Positions 12,973 through 21,827 of a stretch of 64,000 bases of DNA are shown one piece after another. Position numbers and translations under genes: made by a program. Positions within the stretch are counted from its first letter, which is position 1. The number at the start of each line of letters is the position of its first letter. Under the pieces are notes generated by a model that worked only from the letters and a program-made list of their open reading frames with translations, ran no database searches and was not told the DNA's origin. Source of the stretch: Pontederia crassipes (Eukaryota; Streptophyta; Magnoliopsida; Commelinales; Pontederiaceae); contig CM060197.1 in the NCBI GenBank assembly GCA_030549335.1, positions 23,386,501 to 23,450,500 on the forward strand, read 5' to 3'.

Positions 12973-13250
12973 ATCAGACGAAGAGAAAAACAAATGAAGG
13001 TTTTGAGGGATTAATGCGTGCGAATGATTGGAAAATTGCACTTTGGCGTTGGAACTTAAGGAAGACCGAGATGAGGTGAACGGTTTGATCTAAAGATCCT
13101 TAACATGCCATCCAGGTTGCATGTCCAGTATGTGATTTTCATGTGTCAAGAGTCTCTAATATATCGATAACCACACAATTTGACATGAGTACTATATAAT
13201 GATCGAATTTACTACACCTTCACAAGTGCCTATGGCTATTTTAAAGTTGG
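12973..13250 (+). other. Probable 3' UTR of the PERK gene and short spacer
   Basis: AT-rich non-coding sequence follows the TGA at 12970-12972. No other gene is seen. The poly(A) site cannot be fixed from sequence alone. Confidence 0.5.
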
Positions 13251-14324
13251 GGGATTAACGATGTTTTTTCCTTAAAGTGTAAAGGATGATTTCAGTCATC
13301 CAACTTTATTGATGAGATCTATAATACAGGGTCAATGTTTGATTGTACATCAAATGAGTAAAATTCAAGGGCTATTCAGTCTCCACTTTATATCAGCTTG
13401 GATTAAAACCAGCGCAAAAAAACCTCTCTTCCTCAAAAGCATGATCTTTTCTCGAAACCACCTCACCCCGCTGTCATCACCTCACCCCGCTGTCATCGAC
13501 CCTTGAAAATCGCCGGTAGATGTCGTCGTCATCAACCCTGGCCGCCGACGCCGACTCTGCGTGTCCCGGTTAGCGCGATTGCGGCATCCTCATCTCCGGC
13601 GTTGCGAAGCTCCGGACTTGTCCGCGTCGGCCACAGCAACCTGCAGCATCATCATCTTCGGCATTGCCTTGTCGTCGGTCAGCACCACCGTTGTCGCAGC
13701 GGTGCCGGGCATCCTCGACAAGGCTGCTCTGATCCCACTGTGGCTAAAGGGGGCGACGATTGGAGGAGGGGGTAGACGATAGGGTGGCGATGGCGGCAAC
13801 ACGCGACAGATCAACGACAAGTGGCGGCGACAGGACCAGGCGAGAGATCGGCGGCGTGAATTTGCATCGACAGCGGCAGCGCAAATTTTGATCAATAGTG
13901 GTGGCGTAGATCGGGGACAGGGGCGGCGATTGAAGGAAAGAAGAGAGAGCAAGCGAAGGGGAGACGACGACGACGCAGATGGGGGAGCAACATGCGACAA
14001 TCAGAGGAGAGAAGAGATGAGAGCAAGGGGAGGCGACAGTGCAGATCAAGGACAGGGTGCGATGATGGAGGAGAGGAGAGAGAGCGGAGGGGAGACGGCG
14101 GCAACAACGATTGGAGGGGAGAGAGTGCAGAGAGAGAGAGCGGAGGAGAGGCGGCGGCAACAATGATTGGAGGGGAGAGAGTGCAGAGAGAGAGAGCGCG
14201 CCGTAGGGGAGATAGAGAGGGAGGGGGCAACAGTGGCTTGATCTCCACTTTTGATTTCTAGTGAACGGCCATGATAGATGTGTTACACGACGTTCTCCAA
14301 ATGGGTGTTACACACCCAATTAAT

Positions 14325-14327
<3 letters not shown>
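13251..14327. mobile_element. Relative of the 7488-9052 element, one clear end
   Basis: The right end, reverse-complemented, reads GATTAATTGGGTGTGTAAC followed by more GTGTAAC words, matching the TIR of the 7488-9052 element. The left end is weak: GGGATTAACGATG at 13251 fits only loosely, so the left limit is uncertain. The interior is GC-rich; the right half is purine-rich on the plus strand with repeated GGAGGGGAGAGAGTGCAGAG-like units (14090-14215). As with its relative, the right end abuts a long (AT)n run. 13561-13782 (+) is open and encodes a hydrophobic stretch that may be captured gene sequence, unidentified. Confidence 0.5.
13460..13497. repeat. Two perfect 19-bp tandem units
   Basis: The unit ACCTCACCCCGCTGTCATC occurs twice in a row with no change. 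It lies where AT-rich sequence passes into GC-rich sequence. Confidence 0.8.

Positions 14328-14357
<30 letters not shown>
14328..14357. repeat. (AT)n microsatellite
   Basis: This is an alternating TA run directly after the TIR end of the neighbouring element. Confidence 0.9.
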
Positions 14358-14364
<7 letters not shown>

Positions 14365-15144
14365 GTAAGATTGATCTTTGAGACTCAGATTTTAGCATTT
14401 GTAAGAAACTAGTTGATTCATTATGTTTTATACTATTTCTTTTGTTTGTAATATTGTGTTGTCAAAATCTAACTCGAAGGTCAATCAAAGAAGTGCATTA
14501 ATTCTATCACATGACAAGGTGAAAGTGCATTTGAATTCTCTAACATGGCAAGGTGCGCCGTCGAGGACAAAATCAGATTGTATGAAGAGCTGAAATCTAG
14601 CCAATTCACTCATGGAAGCAAACTTTTTCCTCCCATGCTTGGCTTTCACTTCGATTGAAATGTCCGACAATTCAGAAGCTAAATATAATACATTAAAAGA
14701 TAAAAGCTTATATCTCGATGCACTTATGTATTGCTTTGCTTACCGGTGAATGCCAAAAAATTTCGGACAACGAACCATCACGTCTATGGCCGTCCTGCTG
14801 CTTCTCTTTCTTCAAAGAATCATCATTCTCGCATCTTATGCAGATAAAACCTTCAAAATCGGCATTCAAGTTCCCGTTTCTTTCCAATAGCTTCTTTTTG
14901 CACGTCCTTGGCCAAACCTAGGTTCTCAGTATTTGCGACACAAGGAAGCACGACTTCAAGGTTTATATTGCCATTTCCTTCCCTTCATGAGTCATGAAAA
15001 TACCATTCTGATGGGCTTCATATAAAGTTCGAAATCAAATGCTTTTAATGGAGGTATCTATTTCTTTTCTTGCTTCCCAAACAACATGCAAGATGCCATT
15101 GAACATGCCTTCTTTTGGTCATTCTTAGAGGTTACAACTGTGTT
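14358..15144 (-). other. Spacer and probable 3' UTR of the PPR gene
   Basis: AT-rich to mixed sequence downstream of the minus-strand PPR stop. Short open frames (14485-14670 -, 14718-14921 +) show no domain. The part nearest 15145 is probably PPR 3' UTR. Confidence 0.45.
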
Positions 15145-16752
15145 TCAGAGTTTGATTTTATGCAGACATTTGTGCCTTTCCTGCAGCCTCAAGAGATCCT
15201 TGGCAAACCCTTGGTTCCCTGTCAAGAGCAAACCATTCAAGATGCGGTTAAACACCAACCTTCTCGGAAAATACCCCCTCCCGACCATCTCCATTGCCAT
15301 TCTTCCAGCAACCAACATGTCCTCCGGCCTCTTCCGCACGAACATGGCACTTATAATCACATTGTAGGTATCCAAATTGGGCAAGGAGCCTCCTTGGATC
15401 CTCATATTCTCAAAAAGCTCCAAACCCTTCTCTATCTCCCCCTGTTCGAACCAATGCTTAATCAGAATATTGTAGGTCTGCACAGTCGGCTCACACTCCT
15501 CGAGCTTCATCTTCTTGTAGAATTCCATGGCTCTGTCCATCTCCCCAGCATGGCAGAGACCTCTGATCACCAAGTTATAGGTGATGGAATTTGGTGTGTA
15601 TCCCTTTCTCAACATCTCGTCAAACACCTCAATGGCATCCGCAACGCGACCCTTCTTGCAAATGACTTGTATCAAGGCATTATACGTCGCCACAGAAGGC
15701 AAGCAGCCCTGGCCGATCATTTCAGCGAACACTTCGCGAGCCTTCTCGAGCTGGCCATCGACACCGAGCCCGTGAACAACAGTCGTGTACGAGACCACGT
15801 CCGGCAGGCATTCGCGATCTGTTGGATTGTGCCTTCGGCCCCTCTTTTTCATCTGTTTAAAGAAGCGCATGGCGTTGGTCACCTGCCCCGCTCTGAAGAA
15901 TCCCTTGAGGAGGATGTTGTACGTGTTCTTGGTGGGAACAGCGCCGGTCTCCACCATCTCCCGCAGCACATCCATCGCCCTGGATGTATGCTTGAGACGG
16001 CACCAACCATCGGCGATGATGTTGTAGGTCACCACGTCGGGTGGGAATCTGTCGCGGAGGGCTCTGAGGAGGGAGGAGGCCTTCTCCACGCGCTGCGACT
16101 TGCAGAGGACGTCGAGGAGGGTGTTAAAGGAAGCAAGGTCCTGGCGGGGGCCGCCGTCCCGGTGCATGGATAGGAAGGCGCGGACGGCGCGATCCGGCCT
16201 GCCGGCGGCGACGAGGCGCTCGAAGAGGATGGCGAAGGTGCGGGGGGTGGGGGGAAGGCGGAGGCGACGGCGGAGGGAGAGGAGTAGACGGAGGGAGCGG
16301 TCGTCGCGGAGGCGGGCGGCGAGGTCGGCGGCGTGGTCGAAGGAGGAGGCAGCGGGGCGGAAGGAAGGGAGGAGGAGGAGCGCACGGAAGAATAGGAGCG
16401 CACGGGGGCCATCGTTCCAGAGGAGCTTGAGGGCGCGGTCGACGACGGGCGGCGGCAGGAGGCGCTGGGGGTCACCGCGGCCGGGGAACTGGAGGGCGAG
16501 GGATCGGTACAGAGTGTGCGGGTCGTCAGAAGAGTGCGTGAGGACGAGGTGGCACAGTAACGACGGCAGATCGTCTTCTCCTCTGCCTTCTCCTTCCCTT
16601 TGCTGCTTTTGATCTGCTTCTTGTTGTCGTTGCGACTGGTTCTGGGTTTGAATTAAAGACGATGGTGGAAAAGAGGAAGTGGAAATGGTTTTAGGGAAGA
16701 GCAGAAGAAAAGGTTTGGGGTTCAGGTGGTAATTGAGGAGACATGGTGACAT
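15145..16752 (-). CDS. OTP43: P-class PPR protein, OTP43-like, mitochondrial
   Basis: This intronless 535-residue protein has a Ser/Pro-rich, acid-poor N terminus (about 1-40) fitting mitochondrial import, then a low-complexity Gln/Glu/Arg linker (about 40-60). From about residue 165 to the C terminus there are roughly ten 35-residue PPR motifs (VVTYNIIADGWCRLK, SVATYNALIQVICKKGRV and similar). PPR proteins bind organellar RNA one base per repeat. The text closely follows the Arabidopsis protein At1g74900 (OTP43), needed for trans-splicing of nad1 intron 1 and so for complex I; this assignment is from memory of the family. No E/DYW editing domain is present. One repeat, before CLPDVVSYTT, carries an 8-residue basic insertion. 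The long open frame on the opposite strand is a GC-rich shadow. Confidence 0.85.
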   Translation of the reverse strand: MSPCLLNYHLNPKPFLLLFPKTISTSSFPPSSLIQTQNQSQRQQEADQKQQREGEGRGEDDLPSLLCHLVLTHSSDDPHTLYRSLALQFPGRGDPQRLLPPPVVDRALKLLWNDGPRALLFFRALLLLPSFRPAASSFDHAADLAARLRDDRSLRLLLSLRRRLRLPPTPRTFAILFERLVAAGRPDRAVRAFLSMHRDGGPRQDLASFNTLLDVLCKSQRVEKASSLLRALRDRFPPDVVTYNIIADGWCRLKHTSRAMDVLREMVETGAVPTKNTYNILLKGFFRAGQVTNAMRFFKQMKKRGRRHNPTDRECLPDVVSYTTVVHGLGVDGQLEKAREVFAEMIGQGCLPSVATYNALIQVICKKGRVADAIEVFDEMLRKGYTPNSITYNLVIRGLCHAGEMDRAMEFYKKMKLEECEPTVQTYNILIKHWFEQGEIEKGLELFENMRIQGGSLPNLDTYNVIISAMFVRKRPEDMLVAGRMAMEMVGRGYFPRRLVFNRILNGLLLTGNQGFAKDLLRLQERHKCLHKIKL

Positions 16753-19335
16753 CGAGGAGGGAGAGGAGACGAAATGGCTTGGTTCCTTTGCGTTTGAATA
16801 TAAGATCTATTCTCCTTCCAAGGATTCCCAACTTTGGCCCGTGTCTGAATTAAAAATTCATAACGCTAATAAGAAAGTCTTTTTCCTTAGGTTGCCAATG
16901 AGTGGTAGGATAAAAATTTGCATGAGAATAATACTGATTGATTCGGGTCACACATCCATTAAATGCCTCTCTCGAAACGTTATTAGCGATTTGATAAACA
17001 GATAATAATTTAATTAGTAGATAGTACGAATTAACTAATGAATAATGATTAAAGATTAGAGGTTTTAATAAATAAATATTTGATAAATTTTGTAGTAGAA
17101 TTAGCTGATGAATATAAAATAAGATATATGAAAAATATTTAATTTAAGCAATATTAAATAAATTAAATATTTATATTTAAATAAGATATCACAACTAATT
17201 TTTTTATTATGATATATAGAAATTTATATTGAAAATAAATTTTATATAGTGTACATATGATATTAATTGTGAAATTATTTTTTATTCATTATAAATAATT
17301 TATAATTAATAAAGCATGAATATAAAAATAAATATAGTTAAATAATTATAAAAAATGAGAAAATAATAAGATAAGTTAGAAAAAAATAATATATTTGAAT
17401 AAAGATAAAATTGGAAAAAAGTATAAAACACTAACATCTAAACGTTGACGCTCTAAACGCTAATTATTTTGTCATTTTGCAAATAAAAAATTAGCGGTTT
17501 GAACCACTAAACGCTATTGGAAAACTAATTTTAGTGTTGCCCCACAGAGCCTTAATCTTGTGCACAAATTTTAGTCATTTTCTCTTTAAGAGATTTTCCT
17601 ACAAGTAATCTTTCTAGATTATTGATAATATGAAGTTAAATTACTTAAGCTAATCATATTATCTTATTTTTATTTTAATTTATAGATATTTTGAATTGCC
17701 TAATTGTGTATAAAGTAACAATTCATATTGATTAGGACAAAGACGGAGGCAGATGTCTTCACTTGCCTGCACATGCAGGCACCGGATAAATAACATTAAT
17801 GTAGTTTTAGTTAAGCTAGTAGGGTTGGTTAGTGCACTCTTTAATCCTACTATAAAGACATTAGGCTTTTATTATTTCATTAACTTTTAGCAAATGTCAC
17901 CGGTCTTTACTCCTGCCAGAAGAGAAATGCTGGCTTTTTTTTCATTAACTTAAGCAAATGTCTTATATGCATAGAATTATTAATTTATTTTATTTGTCTT
18001 CTCTTACATTTACAATCACAATCAAATATTTTTTATTCATAATCAATTATTTTAATTACATGATAAAAAAATATTTCTTTCTATTTAGCATTTTTTAACT
18101 ATTGTTTTGGATAATATTACACATATATTTAATTAATCTTGAAATCATATCTTAATATTGTCAATTATGAAATTTTGAATATTTTTTAAAATTGTCATAG
18201 AATTATTTTTCATCATTCAAATAAATCATTATGTTACCAAAGTTGAGTCCGAAGCCGTCGACGAATGCTAATAGCCTCAAGTTCGAATCTTGAGTAATGA
18301 ATATAACAATTACTATTTCATATTTTCTGCTCTTCTTAAATTGGATTGACATAAAAAAAATATTATGTTTATCTCTTAATTTTTTACTGCTAATAATTAT
18401 AACTGATGTTATGAAAATAAATCATTTGTGTTAGATGATTTCATTAAAATGTGAACCCCACTGGCTCCTGCACTGGATTAGGAGGAAGGTGTTATTTTCT
18501 TTTCATTCCTGCTCTTTGTAATTTTAAACAAATAAAACATAAAAAAAATATAACAATTCATATAACAATAGCAAATAATATTATTACCATCATTATTATC
18601 ATAATTAATAATGTTAATTTAAAATTTATTTTATCATTGTTATTCACATGAATTGTATATTATTATAAGTTATTATTTTAAATATTATATATATTCATTA
18701 CCATTATTTTCATTTAAAAAAGATATAAATGTTTATATTTATATTTATTTAATCTATTTATGATTTTTATTTGAGTTTTAGCTAGATTATATAATATTTA
18801 ATTTAATATTAGTAATAAATGATATTTTAGTAAAAATTTTATAGTGTCATTTAAATTGTTAGAAAGATTGTAACGCTGGCAATTTTTCTTCGAAGATTTT
18901 CGTAATATTCCACTTCCATGCGTTACATTTATCAACTTTCTTTGGCGAATTATGAAGGCCAACGATGATATGATATGATCCAAATGTTTTGTCGAGACAA
19001 ACGTACTCTTTTTTTTTTTTTTTGTGGCAAACTCGTATACTGAAACGTTTTCAAAATGGTTTAATCTTAGCTTCAAAAGATAAATTAAACTTGGCTAATC
19101 AGGCATGACGCAGGAGAAAGATTCAATTATCAACTGCAAAAAACGCCCGTCCGGCAACGCCTCGCCATCGTCGGAGCTCCCGCGTGGAACAAACAAACTC
19201 CGGAGTGGATTGAATGAATTATGTATATCAAATTTTAGAAAAACATATTTTGGCAAGTGAATTCTCCAGCAAACAGACCAGTCATTTTGCAGCGTTCAAT
19301 TTACTGAACAACGAGAAAATTACCTCATCCATGTT
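16753..19335. other. AT-rich intergenic region, no gene seen
   Basis: The first ~100 bp probably hold the PPR promoter and leader. The rest is AT-rich with only short chance frames. 17430-17540 has repeated AACGCTAA/TAGCGGTT words that may be a decayed MITE. A T-arm-like hairpin is at 18276-18294. The T-run at about 19010-19023 and beyond is non-coding. The 3' UTR of the mTERF gene probably reaches left from 19336. Confidence 0.5.
18276..18294 (+). repeat. T-arm-like hairpin, possible SINE or tRNA relic
   Basis: CTCAAG, a TTCGAAT loop and CTTGAG form a perfect 6-bp stem with a tRNA-type T-loop, close to a Pol III B box. No acceptor or D-arm partner and no A box are convincing upstream, so this is at most a remnant. 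Confidence 0.3.
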
Positions 19336-20175
19336 TTACTTCCACTTCCCGTAGAATCGATCATCGCCCCACAACAACAACCTCTGCAACGGAATCCGCA
19401 CGCCGCGGGCCTTGAGATGCAAGTGCCTCGGCCTTATCCTCTTCTCCAAGCTGAACCCAAAGAACTGGGGGAAGGCCTTCAGCTCCTCGGCCGACCCTCC
19501 CATCACGCGCACCAAGTACTCGACCTTGGGCCTCAGATTGTTCTCGACGCTGTAGCCGAAGATGGCAGGGAACCGGGCGCAGATCCCCGCCGCATCCTCG
19601 TAGCTCAGCCCGACGCCCTCCAAGAACCGGATCCTGGCCAAGAGCTTGTCGACCGGGGTGTTGAGGAGGTGGGCGCTGAGGTTGGTCGGGGACGCCAGGT
19701 CGTGCTTGACGCCGAGCTGCCGGAGGAAGCGGAGGGTCGGTCGGAGGCGCAAGTCGGGGTCAGAGAGGAGGAGGTCCGGGCAGCGGAGGACGAGGTGGAC
19801 GGACTGGTCGGGGGTGGCGGAGAGGTCGGTGGCGAGGAAGGCGAAGACGGGGGCGAGGGTGCGGTCGACGACGTCAGGCGAGGAGGAGAAGATGGAGGGG
19901 CAGAGGAAGGAGAGCCTGCGGAAGTGGGAGTCGGAGAAGCCCTTGGACTTGAGGAAGTCGACGACGGCGAGGGCGCGGTCGACAGAAGCCGGGGAATGGG
20001 GAGAAGCGGGTTTGGGAGCTGCGACGATCCCCAGGGATTGGAGGTATTGGAGCTTCTGCCGGTGGGAGACGCGGAAGCGTATAAAGTGGGAATTGGAGCT
20101 TGGCTTGAAGGTGTCGACGGTTTGGCGGGAGGTGGAGGAGATAGGGAGGTGGAAGGAACGAAGGAGAAGGGACAT
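19336..20175 (-). CDS. Short mTERF-family protein, probably plastid or mitochondrial
   Basis: This is a single-exon, 279-residue protein. Residues 1-35 are Ser/Arg-rich with almost no acid, fitting an organelle transit peptide. From about residue 40 to the end run repeated ~32-residue mTERF helices with the typical LxxxGxS/Pro pattern (FLEGVGLSYEDAAGICARFP, FPQFFGFSLEKRIRPRHLHL). The C terminus ends in FYGKWK. mTERF proteins bind nucleic acid in plastids and mitochondria and affect transcription, splicing or ribosome assembly. Length and ending resemble the short plastid MTERF1/SOLDAT10 type (At2g03050), but I leave the symbol blank. The start was chosen as the first Met before the transit-like segment. 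A tRNA-Glu gene lies 111 bp upstream on the same strand. Confidence 0.9.
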   Translation of the reverse strand: MSLLLRSFHLPISSTSRQTVDTFKPSSNSHFIRFRVSHRQKLQYLQSLGIVAAPKPASPHSPASVDRALAVVDFLKSKGFSDSHFRRLSFLCPSIFSSSPDVVDRTLAPVFAFLATDLSATPDQSVHLVLRCPDLLLSDPDLRLRPTLRFLRQLGVKHDLASPTNLSAHLLNTPVDKLLARIRFLEGVGLSYEDAAGICARFPAIFGYSVENNLRPKVEYLVRVMGGSAEELKAFPQFFGFSLEKRIRPRHLHLKARGVRIPLQRLLLWGDDRFYGKWK

Positions 20176-20276
20176 CTGTGCTCGCTTTGTTTCGTTTACG
20201 TCGCGGGTGTGTTGAGGAGACCGGGTGAGGAAGACGACGCCTTGGACTAGAGGCGCAAAAATTGATCTAAATAAAT

Positions 20277-20284
20277 AAAAAAAA
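20277..20284 (-). terminator. Pol III terminator of tRNA-Glu
   Basis: On the minus strand, eight T residues follow the 3' end of the tRNA after a one-base gap. A run of four or more T on the sense strand is the normal RNA polymerase III stop signal. Confidence 0.8.
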
Positions 20285-20285
20285 T

Positions 20286-20358
20286 TCCATTGCCGGGATT
20301 TGAACCCGGGTCGCCTGGGTGAAAGCCAGGTATCCTAACCGGACTAGACGACAATGGA
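20286..20358 (-). tRNA. tRNA-Glu (anticodon UUC)
   Basis: A 73-nt cloverleaf on the minus strand. The acceptor stem pairs TCCATTG with CAATGGA over 7 bp. The anticodon arm is CCTGG, loop CTTTCAC, CCAGG, giving TTC at 20321-20323. The T-arm is CCGGG, loop TTCAAAT, CCCGG, which also forms the B box. There is no intron and no mismatch in the stems. A T8 terminator follows. It looks functional and is nuclear in type. It lies within the upstream region of the mTERF gene, on the same strand. Confidence 0.95.
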
Positions 20359-21440
20359 TTTATGTTAAGGGGGTTGTTACCTTTATTACTGTTATGTAAT
20401 TTATTTTCATACCAACTAGATAATAGTATTTGCGCCAAAAAAATAAAATAATACCAGTATAATATGTGATAGAACAAACATAATAAAGTAAACAATTCTT
20501 GTAATAGAAAAAAGAAGTAAACAATTCTGCAAACCTAATTTTAATAATATGTGATGAGACAGACAAAATAATATTAAATAATTCTGGAAAATAAAAACAT
20601 ATTTTGTTATAGAGAAGTAAAATTACTACAAACATTATCGTATAAAAAATACAGGATAACATTAAATAATTATGGAAATTTTTTGAGATAATAATATTCA
20701 GAAAATGACGGAAATATATTTATCTTGTATGCATCATATTTATAGGATAATAATCTTTGTTGTATTTAAATTATGCATAACGTACATTATTCCATATCTT
20801 TTAACATTTACCTATAATTTTCTCTCATATTTAAAATAGTTAAATAATATTTTGTTATTTGAAAATAATAGATAAGTTACATTTACGTCTCTTGGAACAT
20901 GTTAAAAGCAAAAACAGATTCAAAACAAAAATAAAAACAATTATTCCCTTTGAACATATTATTTCAAAACTAGGTTTTCTTAACTTTATTATAGCCTAAT
21001 AAAATAACACTTGCATGATTGAGTTGAGCATACCTATATCGTCTTGTGCTTCTTCTGCCAAAATATACGGTCTAATTTACGAGTGCTTAGTTTATTTTAA
21101 AAAACAGTAACTGTAACGCCAATTAAAAAAAAAAGATATAAAACTAAGAAACAAATCAAAGGGATAGACTTTGTTTACAACTGTCACTCGGAATTCATTT
21201 TCCATACAAATATGAGATCAAATTTGAGCCCAGTTTGTCTACATATTGCTCTACTTTTTTCCTCTCTCTCTCACCTAACGACCACCGGACTTGTAGGAGA
21301 GCCAACAGTGGATGGGGATGTCAACAACCGCGCATCAGGACAGGAGAACAACAAGAAGAAGACGGAAAAGAACGTAGCAGTTTCTCGACAAAAACTCGTA
21401 AGGTATGTTATTATGTTAATTTCATCCGTAGGATCTTCAT
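20359..21440. other. AT-rich intergenic region
   Basis: No gene or clear element is seen. Short open frames are AT-rich chance frames. Diverged repeats of AATAATATGTGATAGAACA-like words occur at 20450-20570. Confidence 0.5.
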
Positions 21441-21540
21441 TATGGACTTGAAGCATGATGCCACTGATTCTGGACTACTTTTAGTCGTAATATATGTTGA
21501 TAACATGATGTATGTGATCGATAATCGTGAAAAGATGACT
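21441..21540 (+). pseudogene. Possible copia reverse-transcriptase scrap
   Basis: A short stretch in the 21235-21768 open frame reads LLLVVIYVDNMM (21475-21510). This resembles the copia polymerase core LLLxxxYVDD, with the second catalytic Asp changed to Asn. Nothing else of the polymerase is recognisable nearby, so it is a dead remnant at best, or chance. Confidence 0.35.
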
Positions 21541-21682
21541 GGAAAGTTAGTGTGCTTTGGCGTCATTTTTCGAACACCAGAATCTCGACACGAGTTCTTT
21601 GTAACTCGGGCGGGATTGTTTGCAGTGTCGACCAAGTTCTTTGGAACTCGGTCCGAATCCGTCATAGAACTAAACTCGGTTG

Positions 21683-21827
21683 CAGGGGCGGACCCAAGGG
21701 GTTTTGAGGGGGCCCTCAAAATTTTTGTCTTATGTATAGATTTATATAGAAAAAAATTGAAAAAATAAAACCATATGAATATCATATACATGCCCCGCCC
21801 CTGAATTTTGGGCTGGGTTCGCTCCTG
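21683..21827. mobile_element. Small hAT-like MITE (145 bp)
   Basis: The left end is CAGGGGCGGACCCAAGG. The right end, reverse-complemented, is CAGGAGCGAACCCAGCC. A second inner GGGGCGG palindrome and an AT core are also present. Ends of the CAGGGGCGGACCCA type are common in plant genomes. The flanks (CTCGGTTG and CGGTCGAG) share CGGTYG but are not a clean 8-bp duplication. Confidence 0.6.

Noticed and set aside
13744-14261. Overlapping 90-139-residue frames on both strands
   Set aside because: All arise from GA/CT-rich repeats inside the TIR element.
15115-16173. 352-residue open frame on the plus strand
   Set aside because: It lies wholly opposite the PPR gene. Its composition mirrors the GC-rich PPR codons and it shows no domain.
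19417-20250. 277-residue open frame on the plus strand
   Set aside because: It lies opposite the mTERF gene. Gly/Glu-rich text without domains is the usual shadow of GC-rich coding DNA.
21441-21540. An intact copia polymerase domain
   Set aside because: Only about a dozen residues resemble the core motif and the second Asp is replaced. The remainder is unreadable.
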